Origin: Sinorhizobium terangae
GTDB taxonomy: Bacteria; Pseudomonadota; Alphaproteobacteria; Rhizobiales; Rhizobiaceae
Reading direction: 5' to 3'
DNA length: 64,000 nt
NCBI RefSeq assembly: GCF_029714365.1
Contig: NZ_CP121659.1
Coordinates: 2,480,001-2,544,000 of the forward strand
In this document: positions 1 through 9,196 of the stretch, piece after piece
Numbering within the stretch: position 1 is the first letter of the stretch
Layout: every line of letters begins with the position of its first letter
Notes under the pieces: generated by a model
What the model saw: only the letters and a program-made list of their open reading frames with translations
Database searches by the model: none
Told to the model about the DNA's origin: nothing
Made by a program: the position numbers and the translations under genes

Positions 1-360
1 ACGGCGCTCCGCATCCGCCCGCCAGTCGGTCCCGAAAGCCACTTCGGCGCGGCGCCCGTCGGTTGCAACGTCGCGCCGCAGCGTCGTCACTTCATAGGGC
101 GTCCCGTCGATGACGAGGGTGACCGTGCCATGCTCGACACCGGTCGGCACGACCTTGATGCCCGCTGCCTTCGCCCGTTCAGCAACATCCTCGGGCCGCC
201 AGGTGGTCGCCATGTCGACATCGCCGGCCGGCAGTCCCATGAGGCTGTTGCGGATCGCGCCGCCGACCACACGCACCTCGCCGCCGTCGACGTCCAGGAC
301 GTCGAAAACACGCCGGAGCGAGGGAGCCTGAAACCACGCCTCAGCGGCAACGGAAGTCAT
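1..360 (-). CDS. cca: CCA tRNA nucleotidyltransferase / poly(A) polymerase family, N-terminal part (runs off left edge)
   Basis: The reading frame starts at an ATG at 358-360 and stays open to base 1, so only the first 120 codons are present. The N-terminus shows the class II nucleotidyltransferase head: VRVVGGAIRNSLMG followed by the metal-binding GDVDMATT (D-x-D), then GTVTLVIDG and YEVTTLRRD. These are the hallmarks of CCA-adding enzymes and bacterial poly(A) polymerases, which add CCA to tRNA 3' ends or adenylate RNA. In rhizobia this gene follows a Nudix gene as here. Its ATG overlaps the stop of the Nudix gene (ATGA), implying translational coupling. The C-terminal RNA-binding half lies outside the window, so CCA-adding versus poly(A) activity cannot be separated. 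Confidence 0.85.
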   Translation of the reverse strand, partial: MTSVAAEAWFQAPSLRRVFDVLDVDGGEVRVVGGAIRNSLMGLPAGDVDMATTWRPEDVAERAKAAGIKVVPTGVEHGTVTLVIDGTPYEVTTLRRDVATDGRRAEVAFGTDWRADAERR

Positions 361-989
361 GCATAAAGCCTTTCGTAGAGCATGCGGACGATCCCCGCGG
401 TAATCCCCCAAATATTCCGTTCGCCATAAGGCATGCGGTAGAACTGCCGCTCCGCACCCTGCCAATGGCTGCGTCCGCGCCCGTGATTGACAGGGTTCAT
501 CAAGAAAGAAAGCGGCACTTCGAACACGCTTTCCACCTCTTCCGGATTGGGCGCGAGTTCGAACCCCGGCTGCACGACCGCGAGCACCGGCGTGATGCGG
601 AAGCCCGACATGGCCATATAGTGCGGCAGACGGCCGATCGTCTCGACGAAGCGGGGGTCGAGGCCGATCTCCTCCTGCGCCTCGCGGAGCGCCGCAACTT
701 CGATGGACTGATCCTCGGGATCGACGGCCCCGCCCGGAAAGGCCACCTGACCCGAGTGCTTGCGCAACGTCGACGTCCGCTGGGTAAAGATCACGCTCGC
801 GTCTTCGCCATCGTCGACGACCGGCACAAGCACGGCCGCGTCCTTCAAATGGAGAGTTTCGAGGTAGGGCACGATGCCCGGATTGAGCAGGAAATCGCCG
901 TGATCGCGCCAGGCCGTCTCGACCGGCCCACCGGCCTGGGCGAGCGCCCTGCGGCGAAACTCGTCGGCGGAAAAGGGATGATTTGTCAT
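357..989 (-). CDS. Nudix hydrolase, CoA pyrophosphatase-like
   Basis: A 210-residue protein with a full Nudix box at about residues 86-110 (GGAV...REAQEEIGL) preceded by the segment RKHSGQVAFPGG. That segment is the extended UPF0035 signature of NudL-type CoA or short-chain acyl-CoA diphosphatases. Such enzymes hydrolyse CoA to phosphopantetheine and 3',5'-ADP as housekeeping. It sits in the middle of a three-gene operon: its ATG overlaps the DUF1285 stop upstream and its stop overlaps the cca start downstream, both as ATGA. Substrate is inferred from the family only. Confidence 0.88.
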   Translation of the reverse strand: MTNHPFSADEFRRRALAQAGGPVETAWRDHGDFLLNPGIVPYLETLHLKDAAVLVPVVDDGEDASVIFTQRTSTLRKHSGQVAFPGGAVDPEDQSIEVAALREAQEEIGLDPRFVETIGRLPHYMAMSGFRITPVLAVVQPGFELAPNPEEVESVFEVPLSFLMNPVNHGRGRSHWQGAERQFYRMPYGERNIWGITAGIVRMLYERLYA

Positions 990-1609
990 TGCGATAGGGC
1001 TTCCAGCTCCGCCGCCGGCATGATCGGAAAGGTGGCGCCGGACGATTTGACGCAGAACATGTCGACGCCATCGATCTCGACCGTTTCGCCCAGTTCGACA
1101 ATGTCATACATGACCGGCCTCGATACGAGCGCCTCAAGCCGCCCACGCACATGAAGGTAGGGCTTCAGTTCGCGATTTTCGCCGTGGACGACGAAGCGGA
1201 GGGGATGCTCCGGCCCGGCTTCCACCACATCGCCAACATTGGTGCGAAATGTCAGGACATTTTCGCCATCCTTGTCAGTAACGCTCATCTCCACGGCGAT
1301 GAACGGAGCGTCCGCAATGCGGATGCCGACCTTTTCCACTGGCGTGACGAGGTAGGTCCTGCCGTCCTCGTCCTTGCGGAGCACGGTGGAAAACAGCCGG
1401 ACGAGCGGCTGGCGACCGATCGGTGTTCCCATGTAGAACCACGTTCCGTCGCCACGGATTTCCATGTCGATGTCGCCGCAAAACGGCGGATTCCAACGGT
1501 CGACCGGCGGCAATCCCCGCGCTTCACCGCCCCTCTCGCCGGCGGCGCGGGCAATCAGCGCGGCAAGGCCGGCCGCGTCGCCCGTTTGCTGAATCTTGGC
1601 CTCTGCCAT
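986..1609 (-). CDS. DUF1285 family protein
   Basis: A 207-residue protein. I chose the ATG at 1609 because GGGACGG lies just upstream. An in-frame upstream ATG at 1756 would add 49 residues of poor composition. The sequence RWNPPFCGDIDMEIRGDGTWFYMGTPIGR and FSTVLRKDEDGRTYLVTPVEKVGIR matches the DUF1285 fold, an alpha-proteobacterial family of unknown function. It is the first gene of an operon with the Nudix hydrolase and cca. It is divergent from moxR, an arrangement I recall as common in Rhizobiales. Function unknown. Confidence 0.85.
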   Translation of the reverse strand: MAEAKIQQTGDAAGLAALIARAAGERGGEARGLPPVDRWNPPFCGDIDMEIRGDGTWFYMGTPIGRQPLVRLFSTVLRKDEDGRTYLVTPVEKVGIRIADAPFIAVEMSVTDKDGENVLTFRTNVGDVVEAGPEHPLRFVVHGENRELKPYLHVRGRLEALVSRPVMYDIVELGETVEIDGVDMFCVKSSGATFPIMPAAELEALSQ

Positions 1610-1873
1610 CGTTCCGTCCCGTTTGGTCCTGATCTTGCTTTTGAAGCATAACGCGTTCAGACGAACGTGCGAGGGATGCTCCGGCCTCCGGTTTTGGGGC
1701 ATTCCGTCCGCATCGACGAGCATGCGGGATGCACGGCGAGCGTCCTGCAAGCTCACGACATAGTGCGTTGGCGGCGGCTTGTCAGCCGCCTGCCAGGGTC
1801 TAAATTGAAAAATACGGACTGAATATCAGGCAATGGCGATTCGGTTCAGCAGCGACGATCTGGGAGAATTGCG
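1610..1873. other. divergent intergenic region between DUF1285 and moxR
   Basis: 264 bases that must hold the promoters of both the DUF1285-Nudix-cca operon (minus) and the moxR operon (plus). I see no convincing reading frame, repeat or strong consensus promoter. A GGGAG ribosome binding site precedes the moxR ATG. Confidence 0.4.
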
Positions 1874-2887
1874 ATGAGTGTTATGAAAAGCGCGACAGAT
1901 GCGGCCGACGAGAAGGCAATCGTCGCGGCCGCGGAAGCCGCACTGGGTGAGATCGCGCTCATACGCGCCGAAGTCGGCAAGGTGATCTTCGGCCAGGAAA
2001 GCGTGATCGAGCAGACGCTGCTCGCCGTGCTGTCCGGCGGCCATGCGCTGCTCGTTGGCGTGCCGGGCCTTGCCAAGACCAAACTCGTTGCCACGCTCGG
2101 TACCGTGCTCGGGCTCGACAACAGCCGTATCCAGTTCACGCCCGACCTGATGCCTTCCGACATTCTGGGCTCGGAAGTGATGGACCAGGACGCCGCGGGC
2201 TATCGGTCGTTTCGTTTCGTCCCCGGCCCGATATTCACCCAGCTGCTGATGGCGGACGAGATCAACCGCGCCTCGCCGCGCACGCAGTCGGCGCTGTTGC
2301 AGGCCATGCAGGAGTACCACATCACTGTTGCCGGCGTCCGCAAGGACCTGCCCCAGCCGTTCCACGTGCTCGCGACCCAGAACCCGCTCGAGCAGGAGGG
2401 AACCTACCCCCTGCCGGAAGCGCAGCTCGACCGTTTCCTGATGCAGGTCGATGTCGGCTACCCCGAGCTTGCCGCCGAACGGCAAATCCTCCTGGAAACG
2501 ACCGGCGTCGCTGAAGCCGAAGCGCGACCGGTGATCGACGCCCAGCGCCTCCTGCAGATCCAGAGTCTGATCCGCCAGATGCCGGTCGGCGAGAAGGTGG
2601 TCGATGCCATCCTGTCGCTCGTGCGCTCTGCCCGCCCGGGCAACGGCAACTCGACCACCGACAAGAATGTCGCCTGGGGCCCAGGTCCGCGTGCAGGCCA
2701 GGCCCTGATGCTGTGCGCCCGTGCGCGCGCCCTCTATGACGGCCGCCTGGCGCCTTCCGCCGACGATATCCTGGCTCTTGCCGAACCCGTGCTGCAGCAC
2801 CGCATGGCGCTCACCTTCGCCGCCCGTGCGGAAGGCATGACTGTGCGCGACGTCATCGACGGCCTGGTGAAAAGAGCCAAGGGTTAA
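1874..2887 (+). CDS. MoxR-family AAA+ ATPase
   Basis: A 337-residue AAA+ ATPase of the MoxR/RavA clade. Visible motifs are Walker A GVPGLAKT (62-69), Walker B LLMADEINR (124-132), sensor 1 ATQNP (167-171), arginine finger in LDRF (185-188) and sensor 2 GPRAGQAL (271-278). MoxR proteins act as chaperone-like ATPases with vWA or DUF58 partners, often in envelope stress or metal-centre assembly. It starts at an ATG with GGGAG upstream and is the first gene of an operon with DUF58 and two large membrane proteins, the usual Bat-like layout. The client is unknown. Confidence 0.93.
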   Translation: MSVMKSATDAADEKAIVAAAEAALGEIALIRAEVGKVIFGQESVIEQTLLAVLSGGHALLVGVPGLAKTKLVATLGTVLGLDNSRIQFTPDLMPSDILGSEVMDQDAAGYRSFRFVPGPIFTQLLMADEINRASPRTQSALLQAMQEYHITVAGVRKDLPQPFHVLATQNPLEQEGTYPLPEAQLDRFLMQVDVGYPELAAERQILLETTGVAEAEARPVIDAQRLLQIQSLIRQMPVGEKVVDAILSLVRSARPGNGNSTTDKNVAWGPGPRAGQALMLCARARALYDGRLAPSADDILALAEPVLQHRMALTFAARAEGMTVRDVIDGLVKRAKG

Positions 2888-2890
2888 TGC

Positions 2891-3811
2891 ATGGCCTCGA
2901 TCGGGCACATAGTCGCGCGTACCCCCTCCGGCGAAGTCCTGTCGCGCGCTCAACAGCGCGCAATGCTCGTTCCGGACTGCCTTGTCGAAGCTCGCAGGAT
3001 TGCCAACACGGTGATCTCCGGGTGGCATGGCCGGCGCAAGCGGGGTATCGGCGAAAATTTCTGGCAGTTCCGCCCCTATAGCGAGGGCGAAAGCCTGTCT
3101 CGCATCGACTGGCGCCGCTCCGCCCGCGACGACCATACCTATGTCCGCGACCGCGAATGGGAGGCGGCCCATACCATCTGGCTTTGGGCGGACCTATCCC
3201 CCTCGATGATGTACAAGTCGACGCTCGGCGCGGTTTCGAAGGAAAGCCGTGCACTGGTGCTGATGCTGGCGCTTGCGGAAATTCTCGCCCGCTCCGGCGA
3301 GCGGATCGGCTGCCCCGGCGTCATGGAGCCGGTCTCCGCGCGCAATGCAGCCGAACGATTGGCAACGGCGATCATGCTGAGCCAGCTTTCCGAGGGCCTG
3401 CCCGAGACCAGCATGATCCGCAATGCCAGCGATCTGGTGCTGATAGGCGATTTTCTCGACCCGGCCGACAAGGTGATGGAGCGTCTTGCTCCGCTCGCCC
3501 GCCGCGGTTTCCGCGGCCATATGGTCGAGATCGCCGACCCGGCCGAGGAAGTCTTCCCCTATGCCGGGCGAACCGAATTCACCGACCCGGAGACCGGCGA
3601 AAAGCTGACCGCCGGACGCGCAGAGATCCTGCAGGAGGATTATCAGCGCGCCTATCTCGCCCGCCGCGACAGCCTGGGCTCGAGCCTCAGGCATCTCGGC
3701 TGGACCTTCATCCCGCATAGGACCGACCGCCCCGCCTCCGAGGCGCTGGTTGCCGTGCACATGTATCTTTCCGGAATGCCTGGACGCGCAACGCATGGAG
3801 GTCTGCTATGA
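2891..3811 (+). CDS. DUF58 domain protein
   Basis: A 306-residue protein starting 3 bases after the moxR stop. The DUF58 signature is clear at residues 61-79 (RPYSEGESLSRIDWRRSAR), followed by YVRDREWE and a vWA-like strand with DLSPSM (101-106). DUF58 proteins are obligate partners of MoxR ATPases and resemble integrin-I/vWA domains. No signal peptide or membrane segment, so it is likely cytoplasmic. Its stop overlaps the start of the next gene (ATGA), supporting a tightly coupled operon. Confidence 0.9.
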   Translation: MASIGHIVARTPSGEVLSRAQQRAMLVPDCLVEARRIANTVISGWHGRRKRGIGENFWQFRPYSEGESLSRIDWRRSARDDHTYVRDREWEAAHTIWLWADLSPSMMYKSTLGAVSKESRALVLMLALAEILARSGERIGCPGVMEPVSARNAAERLATAIMLSQLSEGLPETSMIRNASDLVLIGDFLDPADKVMERLAPLARRGFRGHMVEIADPAEEVFPYAGRTEFTDPETGEKLTAGRAEILQEDYQRAYLARRDSLGSSLRHLGWTFIPHRTDRPASEALVAVHMYLSGMPGRATHGGLL

Positions 3812-6618
3812 TCGGCGGCCTTTCCTTCGTCTTCGCCAATCCTGCCATGCTGGCCGCGCTTGTCGCGCTGCCGGTGATCTGGTGGCTTTTGCGGATGACG
3901 CCGCCTCGACCAGCGGCCGAGGTCTTTCCACCGCTGCGCATCCTCGCCTCGGTTCTGAAGCGCGAGGAGACCCCGTCGAAGAGCCCCTGGTGGCTGACGC
4001 TTCTCAGGATGATGATGGCGACCGCCGTCATTTTCGCGATCGCCGATCCGGTCTTCAATCCGCGCACCAACACGCTCGCGTCCTCCGGCCCGCTCGCGCT
4101 TTTGATCGACAACAGCTGGGCGACGGCGCCCGATTGGGAGCGGCGGGTCGAGGCTGCCTCGGCGCTCATCGACGACGCGGAGTCGAGAGACCTTGCCGTC
4201 TCGATCGTTTTCACCGGCGAGCGACAGCATAATGCGACGCCGGGATCGGCCGGAGCCGCGCGCAACCGCCTGGCTGCCGCGTCGCCCGAACCGCTTCCGG
4301 CCGATCGCCGCTCCGCGATCGCGGCCATGCGGACGACCTTCAAGGGCTCAGCACCCGGCACGCTCGCCTTCGTTACAGACGGCATCGAAGCTGTTGACGG
4401 CAAGACGATGGAGGCACTTGCCGGACTTGGCGCGGCCAACCTCCGGGTGATCGAGGCCGACGGCAGTCAAGCGATAGCGCTGACCGACAGCAGCAACGAA
4501 AACGCCGGCATGTCGGTGACCGCGAGCCGGTTGAAAACCGATGATCGCCGTTCCGTGTCGATCGTCGCTTACGATACGCGTGGCCGCGCCATCGCCGATG
4601 GCGCGATCGATTTCGCGCCCGGTGAAGCGGTTGCGAAGGGAACGATCGCCGCGCCCTTCGAGCTGCGCAACGATTTCGCCCGCATCGGCATCGAAGGCGC
4701 CGCGACCGCAGGCAGCGTCCACTTGCTCGACGATGGCTTCCGCCGCCGTCGCGTCGCTCTCCTGAGCGGCGAGGCTCGCGATCTTTCCCAGCCCCTGCTG
4801 TCGCCGCTCTACTACATCAACCGGGCGTTGGCTCCCTATGCCGATCTCATCGAACCGCGCGAGACCGACCTTGCCGTTGCCATTCCGGAACTTCTGGAAC
4901 AACGGCCCTCGGTCCTGATCATGGCCGACATCGGCCGCTTGCCGGAAGAGATGTATCCGCTCATGAAGAAGTGGATCGATAATGGCGGCACGTTGATCCG
5001 CTTTGCCGGGCCGCGGCTTGCGGCGGCACCGGCCGACGATCCGCTCGTCCCCGTGACGCTGAGGCAAGGTGAGCGGGCGCTTGGCGGAGCGCTTTCCTGG
5101 TCCGAGCCGCAGCCGCTCGCCGACTATCCTGGCAACGGCCCCTTTGCCGGCATGCCACGTCCGACCGATATTCTCGTCAAGCGGCAGGTCCTGGCCGAAC
5201 CTACGGCTGACCTCGCCGAGCGGACCTGGGCAAATCTCGCGGATGGAACGCCCTTGGTGACGACGGCGGTCCAGGGATCTGGACGCATCATCCTCTTCCA
5301 TGTCAGCGCCGAGGCAACCTGGTCGAACCTGCCGATTTCCGGGCATTTCGTTGAAATGCTCCGCCGCAGTGTGCAGCTTTCGCGCAGCGGCGGCGTCGCA
5401 AGCGAAGGCAAGGTGCAGGCGCAGACGCTGTCACCCTACCGGCTGCTGAACGCCGACGGCGTCCTTGTTGCCGAAACCGGCAATGCGCGGCCGCTTAACG
5501 TCGCTCCCGGCAAGGCGCCGCTTGCAACTCCGGAAAACCCGCCGGGGCTCTACGGTTCCGAAGACGGTTTCACGGCGTTGAACCTGCTTCCGCGCGACGC
5601 GCAACTCAAGCCGATCGACATGGCGGCGGCGGGCCCGCACAGCTCAGAACGGCTGACCGGCGAGGAAAGCTGGTCGCTGAAGCCTGCTCTCTTGACGCTG
5701 GCACTGCTTCTGCTCCTTACCGACGCCATCGTCGTTCTCTTCATGGGCGGAGCCTTTTCGCGCATACGGATGGCAAGGAGCGCCACCGCAGCCCTCTTCG
5801 TGCTGTGTGGCACCCTTGTCCTCCTGCCGCCGCAAGCGTTGGCGGATGACACCCGTCCGGACGACCAACAGATCCTCGAACACCTCGATACGACCCATCT
5901 CGCCTATGTCGTCACCGGGGAAGACGAGGTCGATCGTCTCTCCGAACGCGGTCTCACGGGCCTTACCGATTTCCTGACCTATCGCACGACGCTCGAGCCG
6001 GGCGCGCCCGTCGGGCTCGACATTTCCAAGGACGAACTCAACTTCTATCCAATCATCTATTGGCCGATCTCCGCCAATGCGCCGATGCCGAGCCCGCAGG
6101 CCGTCAGCCGCATCGACGCCTATATGCGCGCAGGCGGCACAGTGCTCTTCGACACCCGCGACCAGTTCTCCTCGCTCGGCGCCTCGTCGAACGGGACGAG
6201 CCCGAACAGCGAACGGCTACAGGCGATCCTAGCCAATCTCGACATTCCACCGCTGGAGCCCGTTCCGAGCGACCATGTGCTGACCAAGGCCTTCTATCTG
6301 CTCACGAATTTTCCGGGCCGCTACACCGGCAGCCCTCTCTGGATCGAGGCGCAATTCGACAATCGCGAAGGGCCAAGCGACCGCCCGGCCCGGTCAGGAG
6401 ACGGCGTCACGCCGATCATGATCACCGGCAACGACTTTGCCGGCGCCTGGGCCGTGGACACGAACGGCGTCGCGCTCCTGCCAACCGTTCCGCCGGACGA
6501 GATGCAGCGCGAATACGCGTTCCGCTCCGGCGTCAACATCATGATGTATATGCTGACCGGCAACTACAAAGCCGACCAGGTGCACGTGCCCGCCCTGCTC
6601 GAGCGGCTCGGTCAGTGA
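3808..6618 (+). CDS. large BatA-like / DUF4159 membrane protein
   Basis: A 936-residue protein. The N-terminus has the BatA-type start (FANPAMLAALVALPVIWWLL) with membrane segments near 8-26 and 56-78. A vWA-like region follows in which the metal site is degenerate (LLIDNSWATA). Two more membrane helices lie near 627-680, ending in a signal-like APPQALA stretch. A C-terminal DUF4159 domain (about 680-935) follows. DUF4159 resembles class I glutamine amidotransferase-like folds and is probably periplasmic here. It is translationally coupled to DUF58 upstream. Role inferred: membrane platform for the MoxR/DUF58 pair. Confidence 0.85.
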   Translation: MIGGLSFVFANPAMLAALVALPVIWWLLRMTPPRPAAEVFPPLRILASVLKREETPSKSPWWLTLLRMMMATAVIFAIADPVFNPRTNTLASSGPLALLIDNSWATAPDWERRVEAASALIDDAESRDLAVSIVFTGERQHNATPGSAGAARNRLAAASPEPLPADRRSAIAAMRTTFKGSAPGTLAFVTDGIEAVDGKTMEALAGLGAANLRVIEADGSQAIALTDSSNENAGMSVTASRLKTDDRRSVSIVAYDTRGRAIADGAIDFAPGEAVAKGTIAAPFELRNDFARIGIEGAATAGSVHLLDDGFRRRRVALLSGEARDLSQPLLSPLYYINRALAPYADLIEPRETDLAVAIPELLEQRPSVLIMADIGRLPEEMYPLMKKWIDNGGTLIRFAGPRLAAAPADDPLVPVTLRQGERALGGALSWSEPQPLADYPGNGPFAGMPRPTDILVKRQVLAEPTADLAERTWANLADGTPLVTTAVQGSGRIILFHVSAEATWSNLPISGHFVEMLRRSVQLSRSGGVASEGKVQAQTLSPYRLLNADGVLVAETGNARPLNVAPGKAPLATPENPPGLYGSEDGFTALNLLPRDAQLKPIDMAAAGPHSSERLTGEESWSLKPALLTLALLLLLTDAIVVLFMGGAFSRIRMARSATAALFVLCGTLVLLPPQALADDTRPDDQQILEHLDTTHLAYVVTGEDEVDRLSERGLTGLTDFLTYRTTLEPGAPVGLDISKDELNFYPIIYWPISANAPMPSPQAVSRIDAYMRAGGTVLFDTRDQFSSLGASSNGTSPNSERLQAILANLDIPPLEPVPSDHVLTKAFYLLTNFPGRYTGSPLWIEAQFDNREGPSDRPARSGDGVTPIMITGNDFAGAWAVDTNGVALLPTVPPDEMQREYAFRSGVNIMMYMLTGNYKADQVHVPALLERLGQ

Positions 6619-6628
6619 GGACCGTTCG

Positions 6629-8698
6629 ATGACCGTCGACTTTGCACCATTTCTCCCCTGGCCCTATCTCGCGGCGCTGATCCTTGCGGCGGTCGCGCTC
6701 GCGGCACTCGGCCTGTGGCGTCGCGTTCGCGGTGCCTGGTTGAGAACGGCGGCGCTGGCGGCGTTCTGCCTGGCGATTGCCAACCCATCGGTTTTCCAGG
6801 AGGAGCGCGAGCCGCTTTCGACCATCGTTGCCGTCGTCGTCGACCGCAGCCAAAGTCAGAACAATGACGGTCGCCGCGAACAGACCGACAAGGCGCTTGC
6901 CGATCTCAAGGATCGCCTCTCACGTTTTCCACAGATCGAGACCCGCATCGTCGAGGCCGCGGATAGTGCCGAAACCGAGGCGCCTTCGACGAAGCTCTTC
7001 GGCGCATTGGCGACCGCGCTTGCCGACGTGCCGCCGGCGCGGGTCGGCGGCGCCGTCTTCATCACCGACGGACAGATCCACGACGTTCCCGACGTCAATC
7101 AGAAGCTCGGCTTCGATGCGCCGATCCATGGCCTGATCACCGGCAAGCCGGATGAATTCGATCGCCGTATCGAAATCGTCAGCGCGCCGCGCTTCGGCAT
7201 CGTCGGCGAACAGCAGAAGATGACCTTCCGTGTCGTCGACGACGGCGCCGCTCCTGGCGGTGGCGCCGAAGTGACGATCCGCCTCAACGGCAACGAGATC
7301 GCGACCGAGCATGCGGAGCCGGGCACCGACGTGCCCTTCAGCTTCACCGTACCGCGCGGCGGCAACAACATCCTCGAATTCGCGGTGAACCCCCTCGCCG
7401 GCGAAGTGACCGAGGTCAACAACCGCGCCGTCCACGTGCTCGACGGCATTCGCGAGAACCTGCGCGTGCTCCTCGTTTCGGGTGAGCCGCATGCGGGCGA
7501 GCGCGCCTGGCGCAACCTGCTGAAGTCCGACGCGGCGGTCGATCTCGTCCATTTCACCATTCTGCGTCCACCGGAAAAGCAGGATGGCACCCCGATCAAC
7601 GAACTCTCGCTGATCGCCTTTCCGACACGCGAGCTCTTCGTCGACAAGATCAGCGAGTTCGACCTGATCATCTTCGACCGCTACCAGCATCGCGGCGTGC
7701 TGCCGATTCTCTACTACGACAACATCGCGCAATATGTGCAGAACGGTGGCGCCCTGTTGATCGCCGCCGGCCCGGAACATGCCGGCGACGACTCGATTGC
7801 TGCCACGCCGCTCTCGGCAGTCCTGCCCGCGACCCCCACCGGCGCCATGAATGACAAGGCGTTTTTCCCCCGCCTATCGGAGGAGGGAAAGAAGCATCCG
7901 GTCACGCGCGGTCTCGAAGGCGCGGCGAGCGAGCCGCCGCGCTGGGGTCGGTGGTTCCGTACCGTCGACGTGGACCGTCCGCTCGGGCAGACGGTTATGG
8001 AAGCGGCCGACGGAAAGCCGCTGCTCGTTCTCAACCGCGTCGGCAAGGGGCGTGTGGCGATGCTTTTGTCCGACCAGGGTTGGCTGTGGGCGCGCGGATT
8101 TGAAGGCGGCGGACCGCATGTTTCGCTTTATCGGCGCACGGCCCACTGGCTGATGCAGGAACCGGCGCTCGAAGAAGAGGCGCTGACGGCGCGCGCCTCC
8201 GGCCGCACGCTGGAAATTACCCGGCAGACGATCGAAGGCGATCCCGGCCAGGCGACGCTCACCTATCCATCGGGCAAGACCGAAGAGGTCACGCTGACGG
8301 AGCGTGAACCGGGCCTCTACAAGGCCGAAGTCAAAACGACGGAAACCGGCCTCTTCGAAGTGGCCAATGACGAGCTCACGACGCTCGTCCATGTCGGCAA
8401 TGTCGATGCACCGGAATTCAAAGCAGCGATCTCCACCGAGGAAAAGCTCCGTCCCTGGGCGGATAAAACCAAGGGCCTCGTGCGGCGGCTGGCGGATGCC
8501 GATGGCCCGGTCGATCTTCCCTCGATCTTGCCGGTGCGTGGCGCAGTCCGGGTGGCCGACGACGAACGCCTCTCGCTGCGCATGACGGACGAGACGGTGC
8601 TGAAGGGCATCAACTCCCTGTCCCTGTTCGGCGGTCTCTTTGGCCTCGCCGCCCTGCTCTTCCTGATCTCATCCACCTGGTATCGCGAGGGTCGGTGA
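6629..8698 (+). CDS. membrane protein with vWA-like and glutamine amidotransferase-like regions
   Basis: A 689-residue protein with a good GAGGA ribosome binding site. Two N-terminal membrane helices (about 11-54) are followed by AVVVDRSQSQ, a vWA-like strand and metal-site remnant. A long periplasmic part contains LRVLLVSGEPHAGERAWRN, typical of amidotransferase-like folds lacking catalytic residues. A C-terminal helix near 664-685 ends the protein. It is the fourth gene of the moxR operon, homologous in plan to rhizobial proteins encoded after DUF4159. Biochemical function unknown. Confidence 0.8.
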   Translation: MTVDFAPFLPWPYLAALILAAVALAALGLWRRVRGAWLRTAALAAFCLAIANPSVFQEEREPLSTIVAVVVDRSQSQNNDGRREQTDKALADLKDRLSRFPQIETRIVEAADSAETEAPSTKLFGALATALADVPPARVGGAVFITDGQIHDVPDVNQKLGFDAPIHGLITGKPDEFDRRIEIVSAPRFGIVGEQQKMTFRVVDDGAAPGGGAEVTIRLNGNEIATEHAEPGTDVPFSFTVPRGGNNILEFAVNPLAGEVTEVNNRAVHVLDGIRENLRVLLVSGEPHAGERAWRNLLKSDAAVDLVHFTILRPPEKQDGTPINELSLIAFPTRELFVDKISEFDLIIFDRYQHRGVLPILYYDNIAQYVQNGGALLIAAGPEHAGDDSIAATPLSAVLPATPTGAMNDKAFFPRLSEEGKKHPVTRGLEGAASEPPRWGRWFRTVDVDRPLGQTVMEAADGKPLLVLNRVGKGRVAMLLSDQGWLWARGFEGGGPHVSLYRRTAHWLMQEPALEEEALTARASGRTLEITRQTIEGDPGQATLTYPSGKTEEVTLTEREPGLYKAEVKTTETGLFEVANDELTTLVHVGNVDAPEFKAAISTEEKLRPWADKTKGLVRRLADADGPVDLPSILPVRGAVRVADDERLSLRMTDETVLKGINSLSLFGGLFGLAALLFLISSTWYREGR

Positions 8699-9168
8699 CC
8701 AGCAGCGAGATAACGATCGCGGACCTGCGTGCCGTGCCGCACTTTGCAGCGGATGTCGCTGATCGGGTCTGGCGGGCCTGGTGGAAGCCGAAGGGCGTGC
8801 CGTTGGAGCATGTTACCGATCTGGCCCGAGAGAATCTCGGAAGCGGACCGGTACCCGTTGCCTTGGTCGCTCACCGCGGTCCGACCTTCATGGGCACGGC
8901 CTCGGTCATCGCTTCCGACATGGAGGAGCGGCCGCACTTCACGCCCTGGGTCGCCGCCGTCTGGGTGGACGAAATGTTCCGGCGGCAGGGCATCGGCGGT
9001 ACCATCGTCAGCCATGCCGCACGCGCCGCATTCGCAGCCGGCGCCGATACCGTCTACCTTTGTGCCGTCCCGGCAAAAAGGCCTTTCTACCAGAGGCTTG
9101 GCTGGTCGCTCCATGAACGGGATGTCGGAGGCCACGGGCTCGACGTTTTCACGCGCAAGTCGATCTGA
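8695..9168 (+). CDS. GNAT family N-acetyltransferase
   Basis: A 157-residue GNAT starting at GTG, with the GTG overlapping the TGA of the preceding gene (GTGA). The acetyl-CoA binding loop is visible as FRRQGIGGTIVSHAARAAF near 103-121, and a C-terminal FYQRLGW motif is typical of the fold. Substrate unknown. Position at the end of the moxR operon suggests co-transcription, but a functional link is not evident from sequence. Confidence 0.85.
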   Translation: MTSSEITIADLRAVPHFAADVADRVWRAWWKPKGVPLEHVTDLARENLGSGPVPVALVAHRGPTFMGTASVIASDMEERPHFTPWVAAVWVDEMFRRQGIGGTIVSHAARAAFAAGADTVYLCAVPAKRPFYQRLGWSLHERDVGGHGLDVFTRKSI

Positions 9169-9196
9169 GTGCACACCATCATAGATGCGCGTCGAA

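Noticed and set aside
1826..3172. Minus-strand 448-codon frame opposite moxR and DUF58
   Set aside because: Antisense shadow of conserved genes; no ribosome site and no recognisable domain.
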